A stretch of 64,000 bases of DNA from Trileptium ribeirensis (taxonomy: Eukaryota; Nematoda; Enoplea; Enoplida; Thoracostomopsidae). Every line of letters begins with the position of its first letter. The stretch's first letter is position 1. The stretch covers positions 1-64,000 of the forward strand of contig JASANE010007429.1 of the NCBI GenBank assembly GCA_030248225.1, in the 5' to 3' direction. A model generated the notes under the pieces. The model was not told where the DNA came from. It did not search any database and saw only the letters and a list, made by a program, of their open reading frames with translations. The position numbers and the translations under genes are program-made. Below, in pieces: positions 46,530 through 56,235 of this stretch.

Positions 46530-47098
46530 AACAAACACCCCGCCCCCGCCGCCAAGAACAAAAGCCACCCTTCTACAACACAATAACAACAAGACACAAG
46601 ACAACAACACAACAGAGGCCCCTCCGCAGAAAAATTTCCCTCCCCCAACCCCCGCCGCCCCATTTTTTGTTTTAAAGAGAGCCACATCCTCCTCCTAAAA
46701 CCACAGACCTACCCTCCTGCGCCTCCCCCCCGCAACTGCCGCGCCCTCCACCATCCTCCTAGACACCACAACAAAACAAAAAAAAAAAAAACCACCAACT
46801 CAGATCAGGACGCAAACAACCGTCAACACCACCCAACACAACACAACCCAAACAGCCCCGCCGCGGCCGACAGAACACCCACACAAAAACAAAAGAAAAA
46901 AGATCGAGCGCCACACCACCCACCCTCTTCACAGCCTCAACCGCATTCCCCGAACGAACCACACAACCAACCACAAAAAACCAACCACACAAACCAACAA
47001 ACAACAAAAAACCCTCCTAATCCCAATTACACAACATTACTCACAAACAACAAAACACCAACACAACACTCACAAAAAAAACACAAAAAAAAAAAAAA
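46530..47098. repeat. A/C-rich, G/T-poor low-complexity block
   Basis: For about 560 bp the plus strand is almost only A and C, with few T and very few G (for example ACCAACCACACAAACCAACA). It ends in an A-run at 47,085-47,098, the insertion site of the LINE. Long open frames on both strands here are composition artefacts. Confidence 0.8.
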
Positions 47099-47269
47099 GA
47101 TTAGATTAGATTTGACTATACTGGGCTAGAAAAACATGCGGGAACATGAATGACACGTCCATTGCATCAGCCCGTTAAACTGTGAATGACGTCAGAATCT
47201 AGGATTTAAAAACTGTGAAAGTGCAAAGTGTTACCTTATCTTGGATTACCTAAAACGTTGTATTCCGTT

Positions 47270-49630
47270 TTAATCATGGTTTTCGACAGCAAGCCTACCA
47301 GTACTGAGAATAAACCTACATAACTTTTTAATGTTGTAATCTCTTAAGCCTTCTATATTAATTACTGTATTCCCTAGAATTTCTCTCCGACTCTCTGCAA
47401 ACCTAGGACAAGCACACAGAAAGTGTTCTGATGTCTCGTCGATGCCACAATGATAGCAATGTTTATTTCCTGTAACTTTTAACTTATGTAGGTGGAAGTT
47501 TAGCCAGCTATGCCCCGTTATTCCCTGAACGCACTGTCTTATTCTGTCTTTCGTTAATCCTAACAAATAATTACTATATTTCTTATTCGGCATACTAATG
47601 ATACTCTTTGTCTGTTTACACGTTGCTTCCTGCATCCATCTAGTAACAAACTTTCTATGTAGCCAAGATTTTATCCTTGTTGCGACTTCCTTCCTTGAGA
47701 TTGGAAGGATAGGTTCTGGTCCTACAGGTAGCTTTGATGAACCTCTTCGGGCTAGCTGATCAGCTGTTTCATTTCCTTCTATATTACTATGACCTGGTAC
47801 CCATATAAGTGATACCTCATTCTGTTTGGACAATTCTCTTAAACTCACCCTGCACTCTGAGACTAATTTGGATTTAACCAGGTCAGCCTCAAGTGCTTTG
47901 AGAGCAGCGCGGCTGTCTGAAAAGATCCTTATATTCATATTGCGCGTTTTATTTTCTATGATATTGTCTACACAAGCTTTTATCGCATATACTTCTGCTT
48001 GAAAAACACTTATATATGCACCCAGTGAGTATACATGGTTTCTTGTCCCAATAGAGAAACCTGCTCCAGTGGAAGTTTTCCCCTGGAGATTCACAAGAGA
48101 TCCATCTGTATAACATATTATAGTGTTAATAGACTCCTCTCTAAGTCGCCTAGTCTCATCTAGCCAACCCTCACGGCTTGGAACAACTGTGTGCCAAGTA
48201 CACTCATCCGCTATTTGCGATGACATATAGTCGCAAGGGAAGTTGAGTACAGGCAATTCATTCCTAATTTCTTCTGTATCAGCATGATACCCTTGAATTA
48301 CATCAAGTGTATGCGGACATATACATTGAATCCTATGCAACTCTTTTATACCTTCTTCTATGACCGCTAGATCTAGTGGCAAAACATTTAATAAAACTTC
48401 CATTCCTAACGTCGGTGTCGATTTCATGGCACCGGTCATCATGATACAGGCTAATCTGGATACTTTCGCAAGCTTTCTTGCATATGTTTTAAGTTGGACT
48501 TTATGCCACCAGACTACAGCACCGTAACAAACGGATGGAAGTACGATGCTATTATAAATATACCATAAAGTCTTAGGTTTAATACCCCATGTCTTTCCAA
48601 TTATTCCTCTACATGCCATTAGTGTGCTGACCCCTTTTTTCACGACCAGTTCTATATGATCTCTCCATAGTAATTTGTTATCAATCATCACTCCAAGGTA
48701 CTTGACTGTATTAGTTACAGGTAAAACTTCGTCAAATAGTTTAAGCTTTACATCTCGATTGAGCGTTCTGCTTCTTGAAAGAACTAGCACATTACTTTTA
48801 GCTGGATTTACTTTTAAACCCCTTTCTGTACACCATTTTCCAAGAAGTGTTAGATTTTTCTGAATTCTCCTAACATTGACGTCCAGATTTTTGCTACTGG
48901 TGAGCATAACTACGTCATCTGAATATGCCTGTATATATAAGTCCGCTGTATTCATATTTCTTAGCAAATCGTCAATTACTAAAGTCCACAACAAGGGTGA
49001 TAACACTCCTCCCTGTGGGCTCCCTCGTCCTAATCGGAATCTTACTGATGACGTGCCCATTGTCGCTGTAGCCCACCTGATACCAACAAGATTGCTCAAC
49101 CACTTGCTAATAGTGGCATTAATTCCAAATTTGCCGAATGCACGTCGAAAAGTTTCATGTGTTGTTCTATCAAAGGCTCCACCTATATCAAGAAATACCG
49201 CAATCGTATGCTTACCTTGGTTTAACCCACTTTCTAATCTACTTATTAGACCATGAAGAGCTGTAGTAGTGCTCTTCCCCTTTTGATACGCATGTTGATT
49301 TTCATGAATCCTACCACAAAACTTGCTCCTTAAATACCTATCCACCAGTCTTTCCGCCGTCTTCAATAGAAACGATGTAAGACAGATAGGTCTGAAGCTC
49401 TTCGGATCTAAATAATTATCCTTCCCTGGTTTCGGTATAAACGAAACTAGTGCTTCCTTCCATGCCTTAGGTATATATCCTGTAGCTATAGATTCCTTAA
49501 TTATTTTCATTAAGATGTGGCTAATTTCATCAAAGCCCATTTTCAATAATATTGGGTTGATACCATCAACACCTGGGCTCTTAAAAGAACCAAAACTTGA
49601 CACTGCCCATCTTAGTTTATCTACACTCAC
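47270..49630 (-). CDS. LINE ORF2, reverse transcriptase and RNase H part
   Basis: A 786-codon open frame; the listed start is only where the frame opens, since true coding continues from the segment upstream. Reverse transcriptase blocks: KSPGVDG (about 17-23), RPICLTSFLLKTAERLVDRY (80-99), FLDIGGAFD (146-154, first catalytic Asp), GRGSPQGGVLSPLLW (201-215) and AYSDDVVML (235-243, active site YSDD where most LINEs have YADD or FADD). RNase H domain at about 505-630: TDGS, QAEVYAI, SDSRAA and NETADQLA carry the catalytic Asp, Glu, Asp, Asp. The C-terminal motif CYHCGIDETSEHFLCACP is the Cys-His element common to I/jockey-like LINEs. It copies element RNA at the nick. Confidence 0.93.
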   Translation of the reverse strand: MSVDKLRWAVSSFGSFKSPGVDGINPILLKMGFDEISHILMKIIKESIATGYIPKAWKEALVSFIPKPGKDNYLDPKSFRPICLTSFLLKTAERLVDRYLRSKFCGRIHENQHAYQKGKSTTTALHGLISRLESGLNQGKHTIAVFLDIGGAFDRTTHETFRRAFGKFGINATISKWLSNLVGIRWATATMGTSSVRFRLGRGSPQGGVLSPLLWTLVIDDLLRNMNTADLYIQAYSDDVVMLTSSKNLDVNVRRIQKNLTLLGKWCTERGLKVNPAKSNVLVLSRSRTLNRDVKLKLFDEVLPVTNTVKYLGVMIDNKLLWRDHIELVVKKGVSTLMACRGIIGKTWGIKPKTLWYIYNSIVLPSVCYGAVVWWHKVQLKTYARKLAKVSRLACIMMTGAMKSTPTLGMEVLLNVLPLDLAVIEEGIKELHRIQCICPHTLDVIQGYHADTEEIRNELPVLNFPCDYMSSQIADECTWHTVVPSREGWLDETRRLREESINTIICYTDGSLVNLQGKTSTGAGFSIGTRNHVYSLGAYISVFQAEVYAIKACVDNIIENKTRNMNIRIFSDSRAALKALEADLVKSKLVSECRVSLRELSKQNEVSLIWVPGHSNIEGNETADQLARRGSSKLPVGPEPILPISRKEVATRIKSWLHRKFVTRWMQEATCKQTKSIISMPNKKYSNYLLGLTKDRIRQCVQGITGHSWLNFHLHKLKVTGNKHCYHCGIDETSEHFLCACPRFAESRREILGNTVINIEGLRDYNIKKLCRFILSTGRLAVENHD

Positions 49631-50199
49631 AAATTCATAGCAACGTCCCTCTTGCTTGACCTGATATTCTGGGACATCTTAATCTCCTCATTGTCATCTC
49701 TCATTGAATCCAGAAAATGAGAGCGTAAAAGTAGCTCTAATGTTTCTTCCTCATTCTCTGTCATACTTCCATCCGCTTTCTGAAGATGACCGAGTCTCAC
49801 TTTGTGCCCCAGCATACAAATCTTCGCCAAACGAGTGCTAGCATTAGCACCTTCAACCTTTTCACAGAATACTTTCCACGACCTGCTCTTTGCTTTCTTT
49901 ATCTCATCTTTATACAATTTCTGAGCAGCTCTATATCTATTCCAATTACAGTCTCCACCAAACTTAACAGCATATCTGTATAGTTTCCTTGATCTTTGTC
50001 TTAGCCGGCCAAGTTTCTGCGACCACCAATTCAAACCTCTATTTCCTATGTTCATCAATGGACACGCTTCTTCTTTTGCTTGATTCATTGCACTGGTGAA
50101 TTTAATTACATTCATATCCATCACTTCTGAGTTATAAATAGTATCTTGTGCATCAGCACCCACTGTATTTTGGGAGAAGCTTATCTCGAAACTCCTCAA
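49627..50199 (-). CDS. LINE ORF2, linker between endonuclease and reverse transcriptase
   Basis: A 190-codon frame containing NRGLNWWSQKLGRLRQRSRK and RSWKVFCEKVEG, the usual W-rich linker segment before the reverse transcriptase of I/jockey-like LINEs. It is in a different frame from both neighbours. The frame should change near 49,680 (the reverse transcriptase frame there reads DVPEYQVKQEG) and near 50,170, so two one-base changes split ORF2. Confidence 0.82.
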   Translation of the reverse strand: MRSFEISFSQNTVGADAQDTIYNSEVMDMNVIKFTSAMNQAKEEACPLMNIGNRGLNWWSQKLGRLRQRSRKLYRYAVKFGGDCNWNRYRAAQKLYKDEIKKAKSRSWKVFCEKVEGANASTRLAKICMLGHKVRLGHLQKADGSMTENEEETLELLLRSHFLDSMRDDNEEIKMSQNIRSSKRDVAMNL

Positions 50200-50896
50200 A
50201 TCTGAGACGCTTTAAATTATACTGTATCTTATTTTCTGCGATTTTCTCCACATATTCAAACTCTATCGCCCTATGATCCGAAAAAGTATTCTCATCTAAT
50301 ACTCTCCAGTTAATAAGCTTTCCGACACTAGCAAAATCAGTGAGAGTCACATCGATCCTCTCAGATCTATTTCTTGTAATGAATGTTGGCTTATCACCCA
50401 CATTCATTATTTCTAGATTAGTACTAGCTATAAATTCTAATAAATCTATTCCCCTGTCGTTACAGTTTGTGCTGCCCCACAATGTGTGATGAGCGTTTGC
50501 ATCACATCCCAGAATCAGTCTTATCTGGTTACTACTGCAATGGTTTACTAAGTCTCTAACTTTTCGACTAGGTGGTGAGTCAGCATCATACGGCATGTAC
50601 ACCGACGCTACCCACAGCTCACTGTTCTCATTACATATTTTAACGACTGCACAGTCACCATCGCTGAAACGACTTATAAAAACACACTTAATCATCTTTC
50701 TCATAAAAATTGCAGAGCGTGGTCGCTCTGCATCAGCATAGAATACTTCGTATTCTGAATTCCAAATACGCGGTTTCCTATTTAGCACATATGGCTCCTG
50801 GGTCAAAATGCAATCCGACATCTTCGGTTTCTTTTTGCTTATCTCAACTGTAGCCTCTTTGCAATGTTGCAGATTAATTTGTCTAAAACTAACCAT
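50153..50896 (-). CDS. LINE ORF2, apurinic-like endonuclease domain
   Basis: Starts at ATG 50,896. The 247 codons hold the endonuclease/exonuclease/phosphatase fold signatures: RQINLQH (5-11), TQEPY (32-36, catalytic Glu), YMPYDAD (100-106), LGCDANAHHTLWGS (129-142, catalytic Asp and Asn), RIDVTL (180-185) and SDHRAI (206-211, catalytic His). All key residues are present. It nicks target DNA to prime reverse transcription. The last few codons after DKLLPK are out of frame owing to a break at an A-run. Confidence 0.92.
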   Translation of the reverse strand: MVSFRQINLQHCKEATVEISKKKPKMSDCILTQEPYVLNRKPRIWNSEYEVFYADAERPRSAIFMRKMIKCVFISRFSDGDCAVVKICNENSELWVASVYMPYDADSPPSRKVRDLVNHCSSNQIRLILGCDANAHHTLWGSTNCNDRGIDLLEFIASTNLEIMNVGDKPTFITRNRSERIDVTLTDFASVGKLINWRVLDENTFSDHRAIEFEYVEKIAENKIQYNLKRLRFEEFRDKLLPKYSGC

Positions 50897-51290
50897 CCTT
50901 GTAATTATGGTTTGTTAAATAACTTATAATATTCTCATAAAAACCAAATATTCCTGCAAAATTTGCAGCTAAGAGACACCTAATCATATATAGTTGATTA
51001 CTCACCATTATCATTACCAATATCGGTATCCTTTTATATAAAACCTTATCATGACCCTCAAACCTCCAACTCCTAAGGACTGCGAGAAAGGCAATCACCC
51101 TGGTCTTTTCTATGATTATACCTTCATAAACCTTCATGAAACCTGTTGCCTGTCTGTGGCTAAAATATCTTTTGTTCCTTTTTACTATAGTTCTCGAAAG
51201 ACAGATGCGCATATATACTGCATCTGTAACTACTTCATAGAGTCTTATTTCAATCTGATCTTTGCTCATTCCCGCAACTACCGCTTTCAT
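50889..51290 (-). CDS. LINE small middle ORF of unknown function, 133 codons
   Basis: ATG at 51,290 follows the ORF1 stop (51,297-51,299) by six bases, and the stop overlaps the endonuclease start by eight bases (ATGGTTAG). The product is basic in its first half (MSKDQIEIRLYEVV, SRTIVKRNKRYFSHRQATG) and hydrophobic near its end (RIPILVMIMVSNQLYMIRCL, then ANFAGIFGFYENIISYL). No domain is recognised. Most LINEs have only two ORFs, so it may be a genuine extra protein, or an accidental frame in an inter-ORF region. The exact fit between ORF1 and ORF2 and the absence of stops in AT-rich DNA favour the former. Confidence 0.55.
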   Translation of the reverse strand: MKAVVAGMSKDQIEIRLYEVVTDAVYMRICLSRTIVKRNKRYFSHRQATGFMKVYEGIIIEKTRVIAFLAVLRSWRFEGHDKVLYKRIPILVMIMVSNQLYMIRCLLAANFAGIFGFYENIISYLTNHNYKDG

Positions 51291-51296
51291 ATCGGT

Positions 51297-52172
51297 TTAC
51301 TGCTGCGGGTTCTTCTTAGCTGGACGATTGGAGGCATCTTTGACCTCCAACGTCGATAATTCAAAGTGGGGGCGATCGCCCACATTTCTTAACGCTTCTC
51401 TGCAAGCTTTTGGAATTGCAAAGATAATCTTCAAACACTTTTCTTCTGACCACACGGTGATTGGATACCAACCCTTGAAGTCAATGCTTCTATTGGCATT
51501 CGCCAAGCGGTTAACTACCATTTCTACCGTGTAGTCCTTGTTCCTTGGATTCGGAACTACTATAAAAATTCTGCACTGCTCAAATTCCGAGCGCTGAATT
51601 GCTTTCAGGGCTTCCCCCTCTGTTACTGTTATTCGTTCCACAGCTTTAGATAGCCAGTCTCTGGCCGCCTCAGTCGCACAAGTCACCAGTAAGTGACCAT
51701 TCCATGAACCAGAGTCTTTAAAGTGGATCTGGTCTTCACTAGTCGCACGAAACGTAGCCTCAATGATATCCTCCCGGATCTTATCAACCTCTTCATCAGA
51801 GAAGGTTCTATCCTGATCATCTGCAGCGATGATAACCAATTCTAGCGCCTTACTGGCTACTTCCTTATAACTCTTAGCTGGGGGTGCTTTAAGAGCGTCA
51901 GGTGTAGTGCCAGTGGCTTCTACAGGCTCTCGATTGCGCTTTACAGCGCTTCTATCCACTTGCTCCACCACAGCAGTGCTCGGGCCTGCAATAGGCTGCT
52001 CCTGCTGACGTGGCTCAATCGGTTTAGCTTTATCAGTGAGTTTGGTGTAACCACCAATCTCGATCTGTTTCCTGATGAAGGAGCCAGTTTTCTTCTTTCC
52101 AGCTCTACTTCCCCTGTGAACGGGCCGTACCACTGGTGGACGTGCCACATCCTTCTCCTGTTTCTGACGCAA
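51297..52172 (-). CDS. LINE ORF1, main part with DUF4780-like domain
   Basis: The open frame extends upstream of the listed ATG to about 52,310. N-terminal part is charged and Pro/Arg-rich (RPPVVRPVHRGSRAGKKK). The C-terminal half from about KSYKEVASKALE to the end resembles DUF4780: SWNGHLLVTCATEAARDWLS, ITVTEGEALKAI, CRIFIVVPNP and FKGWYPITVW. That domain is known from arthropod retroelement-associated proteins. No CCHC zinc knuckles are seen, unlike many I/jockey ORF1 proteins. Expected to bind element RNA, by analogy to ORF1 proteins in general. Confidence 0.78.
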   Translation of the reverse strand: MRQKQEKDVARPPVVRPVHRGSRAGKKKTGSFIRKQIEIGGYTKLTDKAKPIEPRQQEQPIAGPSTAVVEQVDRSAVKRNREPVEATGTTPDALKAPPAKSYKEVASKALELVIIAADDQDRTFSDEEVDKIREDIIEATFRATSEDQIHFKDSGSWNGHLLVTCATEAARDWLSKAVERITVTEGEALKAIQRSEFEQCRIFIVVPNPRNKDYTVEMVVNRLANANRSIDFKGWYPITVWSEEKCLKIIFAIPKACREALRNVGDRPHFELSTLEVKDASNRPAKKNPQQ

Positions 52173-52226
52173 TCGTTCTGATGCCTCAGCTGACTTACTG
52201 CGTGCTTCTGCAAGCAGTGACTGTAT

Positions 52227-52417
52227 GTTAGGTTCGGTGGCGCTTGAAGCAGCCCCCCTAACGAAACTATTGAAGCAATGGCGCGATTCGCAGCCGGTTG
52301 CTCATTATCTAACAACGAGGGTTCAGTGGCGCTTACAGCAGCCCTCCCCTCTTGGGCGTCGGAGATGGAAGGTTCGGTGGCGCAAATTGCTGCCCCCCTT
52401 CCATCTCCTCGGCCCAA
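52227..52417 (-). CDS. LINE ORF1, middle segment in a shifted frame
   Basis: This frame continues the ORF1 coding between two breaks. It holds repeats of the peptide ATEP (GAAICATEPSISDAQ and GRAAVSATEPSLLDN), a third copy of which (SSATEPNIQS) opens the next frame. The breaks coincide with two 6-G tracts (52,393-52,398 and 52,253-52,258). The limits given are approximate. Confidence 0.6.
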
Positions 52418-52542
52418 TCTAACCTTAGATTCTCTGTAGAACTGGTCAAATTTTCAACCAGGGTGCATTTATCGCCCTTTCCCAGGGCCTCGTCGTCATC
52501 AGAATGAGGGCCAGACTCGGCATCATTTTTATTATTATTCAT
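52333..52542 (-). CDS. LINE ORF1, N-terminal segment
   Basis: ATG at 52,540-52,542 starts MNNNKNDAESGPHSDDDEAL, an acidic N terminus, followed by LRLDWAEEMEGG before the first G-tract frame break. A fairly long leader of about 560 bases precedes it; the frame upstream of this ATG is also open but AT-rich and not protein-like. Confidence 0.62.
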   Translation of the reverse strand: MNNNKNDAESGPHSDDDEALGKGDKCTLVENLTSSTENLRLDWAEEMEGGQQFAPPNLPSPTPKRGGLL

Positions 52543-53124
52543 CTGAAATAGGAGAATAATCATGTAATTATACCTCCAACAGAGGCTATTGAAACTTTTA
52601 GACATTTTGGAGCTATATAAAAACTCTTTTCTATTCAAGATAATTTTGAAATTCCTGACATTTTCTTTCGTTAAGAATTTTCCTACCCTGGTCAGGTCTT
52701 CGACCAGGTTATACTGTGCCATCATTAGGCTCACATAACATTCACAGAGAAGAAATGAAAATTTGTAATTCATTTCATTGTTATTACACGTCTGGAAATC
52801 ATTTTTGCTAAAACAGCTCTTAGTCAGCTGTTCATAAACCATGATTCCGTGTGGAATCTTCTTTCTAATCCATGTAAATCTGAAATTGTCCATTTGCAAA
52901 TTTTTCGAAGTGTCGGACATGCACAACGCATCGCTTAAGGGGAATGCCCTAATTTTGGTCTCTAAATGGCAATTTTGTAATATTTTCATTTCAAAAACCA
53001 AAAATACCAGAGCCTGTTTTAGCCGTGTGGAGCTGGGTAGACCGTCGCCCCGCTCCACCCGTTGCCACCCCAGCGCTACGATGAAGCAACAGGTTGGGTT
53101 TTGCTGGAAAAAAAAAAAAAAAAA

Positions 53125-53540
53125 TAGTTAATCTTTTCTTTTGCTTGGTTGTATTTGAGCTTGATCACTGTATAATATATATTCATATATAATATATATA
53201 TTCCGTATGTTTGGATTACAGATGAAGCAAAAAATGTGGGAAATTTCAAACAAAATTTTTAAACCGGAATTCCGGTTCCGGTATGATTTTTGCCCTTTGC
53301 TGGAACCGCAACCGGAACACGATTTTCGCCGGAACCGGAATTAGGTTTACTCCCGGAAATATAGATATATGTATATATACTGTAATTTTATATAAAATAC
53401 GTACTAAAAATATATATTTATATAATATCAACATTTGTGTTGACCGATTTGACCAGAGATCGATGTAACAATGCCGCTTAGCCGAGTTCGAAATCATTAC
53501 ACATCGTCTTTTCTGGGAAATAGGTATGTTTTCTGTCGAG
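53125..53540. other. Non-genic AT-rich stretch
   Basis: Contains an AT palindrome at about 53,170-53,205 and a purine-rich patch at 53,265-53,340 with repeats of GGAACCG. No gene. Confidence 0.45.
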
Positions 53541-53549
53541 ATTCAAACG

Positions 53550-53800
53550 TTACAATTGTAATACTAGGTTCACGCAGGTTGGTGGCATGTTATTCCATGC
53601 AAGTGGTGCCAAGAAGCTGAAACTATTGCTGCGCGAAACGTCGACGCTGAGTATGCGGCAGGCGGCTATGCGTGGCAGTACTGATAGTTTAACCATATCG
53701 GAGATATACGACGGTGCGCCGGTAGAGATGGCGTTGAAGAGGATAACGAGCATTTTATACTGTATCCGCCTTTTAAGAGGCAGCCACTTTAGTCGTCGGA
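53550..53800 (-). pseudogene. C-terminal remnant of a CR1/L2-like LINE
   Basis: The minus-strand frame GAPSYISDMVKLS, then RSNSFSFLAPLAWNNMP, is the typical end of CR1/L2-like reverse transcriptases (Y-I/L-S-D ... A-P-x-x-W-N-x-x-P). No catalytic region is present. Short remnant only. Confidence 0.65.
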
Positions 53801-53860
53801 GTACCAGAGTAATGTGTTCACATCTGTTTGCTTACTCTAGTTCCCGCTCACGTTGGTAAA

Positions 53861-54350
53861 ACAGTGTTACGCTTCCAAAACAATGCAGAATCACACCAGA
53901 AGAATTGTAAAACAAAGCAAATAATCCTCAGCCTGTAGATAAAGCGCACTCTGTCTATCGTGGGCAGCGTTATAGCACGCCTACGAATATGGATGCAATA
54001 AAATTAAAGTCGCTTTATTGAGGTCACCATTGAGTAAAAGAAACTTGAGATCAAGAGTCAATAGACTAAATCAAAGGTTGGTCGGTCCCTAATTTCTATA
54101 ATTACAATACATTAGATTTCCGCAACGAAGAAAGAACATACCGTACTGTGCAGCTCTAGAACTTAGCTACCACAATAAAGGAATAGCAAATTCAACATTG
54201 ACGAAAGCTAATATGAAAATAAGATTTCGCCAAAACAAAATAAAAGAATAATAATAAAAATAATACTTAAATAATATTTCATACATTATTATAGTGTAAT
54301 AATAATATTGTATTTTGACACTAGATTCGAAGTTGTTATATTTTTAATGA
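53861..54350. other. Non-genic AT-rich stretch
   Basis: Nothing recognised. Confidence 0.35.
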
Positions 54351-56222
54351 TTAAGAGGGGTACGGGTTGGTGGTATGTTTGTTATGACGGCTATCGGATA
54401 TTAAATTGGGACGGGATTCGACACCGAAAGATCGTGCGGTTCGAGATGTGGCCAGTAGTATGCCGGTGAGGTTGTACATTGATTCGCGCTTCAGCTTTTA
54501 CGATTGGTGCTCGTGCCCTATATATTGCGTTGCGGCGCAGTGCTGCTCTAGTCACTCGAGTTCTAGATAATGGGCACCAAACCCTTGGCAAGAATATTTT
54601 ATTACAAAATATGATAAAATGTTAAGGCACACAATTTTGTAGCATCCGTAAATCACACCCGTGGCACTGTTCTTTAGAACCCGTATAAGCTATTTTGCGC
54701 TAAGATTCCACCGGTAACCTTTGCTCCGTTTCTACTTTAGATTTTGCTATGACTAGGACACTCGATTAGTTGTTACTAGATGATCCCGATTTCTAATAGG
54801 TACTATTATATTTATGTTACGTACTATTTTATTACTACTCTTGTGAGGTTGGCACAACTACCCCCAACTGGCTGATAACTGTACAAGTAACTAAGTATAG
54901 CACCATAAATACTTAGATTTAGACTAATGCGTTCCTCATTTAGTGGGTTAAGGTTTGACCGATAGTCCAATTCGTCTAAACTAGCTAGTAATCTAATACT
55001 GCTCTTGTGAGTTGGTCCAGCAATACCCCCGACTGGCTGGCACACTGCATGATTATTTGATTACCTCAACCTAGGCCTTAGGTTTACGCTAATACTTTCC
55101 GGTTATATTACACAAGCCGCCCCCGACTGGCTGGCAGACTACGCTAAATACAACTGCGTAGTAGCGGAGGACTACTATTCAGTTCGAATTTTCTCGGTTC
55201 TGAATGACCCCCGACTGGCTCGCCGAACAGAAGCGATCCGTGGCCCACGACTGGCTGGTGAAGAATAGTAACTGGGATCAAACGGCGACTCGAGGGGTAT
55301 TCTCCCCTCCCTTTACTCACGCGGTCTGCTCAAGACTAGTGCACCTTAACAAGCCTACTCCGACTGAATGCCGACCTAACAAGTTGCACTACTACCCAAA
55401 AAACCCACCTAATATTACCGCCAGGGTTTATCACTCGACACGTGGGCCGCTGTTTTAAGTATTACTAACTACTATAGTTGATATACTATCACTCCTATTT
55501 AATAACGCATAGCCACTTTGTTTTATTCGAATAATAATATTACTAGATTAACTACCTACTAACCGGTATTAAAATTGCCTATTTGTGAAGCCTTTCTATT
55601 TACCAGCTTCGTTCTTTAAGCCGAAATACAAACCGGAAGAAATCCAAAAATCCCAATACGAAACCTCCACGCAATATTATGCGTAATAAATAATACTAAA
55701 CCAGAAATTCCAATATGACTTCTACGCGCACTTCTTTTTGCGTTAACTACCATTACGGCCCGGTTACGAGCGCCAAATACTAAGCCAAAACTCTCAAATC
55801 CCTTTTACCATTCTGTTATCACTTTTTGGTAATCATCCAGTAAACCTAATAGATGACACTGCATTAAACAAGTAGATGATGGTACCGTCGATTAGCTAAG
55901 TAATCAACTCCAAAAAGTATAACATTATTCAAACTATAATAGATAAAACATATCCGTGCAGTAACCGATCATTCTTTGCGACGTCAAGATCAAGACTGAG
56001 TTTAAGAAAAATCTAATATAACATTAAGCTAGCTAATAAACAAAACGAAACTAAAATATGCAAATTAGCACCATAAAAGAACTAAATTTTACAAAATTTT
56101 AAGTTATAAGGAACCACCAGAAATAGGACTCATATAATGAAGGATTTGATGAAATAAAAGTTTTGGAACCAAAATTTTTGAATTTTAAGCCCTGGGACAC
56201 CTGGTAGCCTACTAGACACCCT
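54351..56222. repeat. Repeat unit D1 (1.87 kb)
   Basis: First of two adjacent diverged direct repeats. Shared landmarks with D2: GACGGGATTCG and GTGCGGTTCGAG near the start, TTAC(C/G)CTAA-type words in the middle, and the ending CTGG(T/C)TAGCCTACTA or equivalent. D1 carries five copies of a motif CCCCGACTGGCTGG (about 54,858; 55,026; 55,121; 55,207; 55,241). There is no convincing open frame. Confidence 0.65.
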
Positions 56223-56235
56223 ATGTTATTTTGTT

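Larger units (their letters stand above)
47099..53107 (-). mobile_element. Near full-length LINE of the I/LOA-like group, 6.0 kb
   Basis: On the minus strand: 5' leader (53,107 to 52,543), ORF1, a small middle ORF, then ORF2 pieces with apurinic endonuclease, reverse transcriptase and RNase H, and a 3' end with (TAATC)-type repeats (complement of GATTAGATTAGATTT). A-runs lie directly outside both edges (47,085-47,098 and 53,108-53,124), consistent with insertion into and duplication of an A-rich target. Four apparent one-base frame breaks suggest it is now inactive or that the consensus has small errors. RNase H plus these motifs fit the I, LOA and related clades; exact clade is inferred. Confidence 0.9.

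Noticed and set aside
46463..47007. Proline/threonine-rich or glycine-rich open frames
   Set aside because: They come from the A/C-only composition of the block and have no independent support.
47085..47098. A-run as the poly(A) tail of the LINE
   Set aside because: The LINE lies on the minus strand, so its own tail would be a T-run on the plus strand; this A-run is target sequence.
47099..47113. Telomere-like TTAGG or GATTA repeats
   Set aside because: Only about three units of GATTA, positioned exactly at the LINE 3' end; best explained as its terminal repeat tail.
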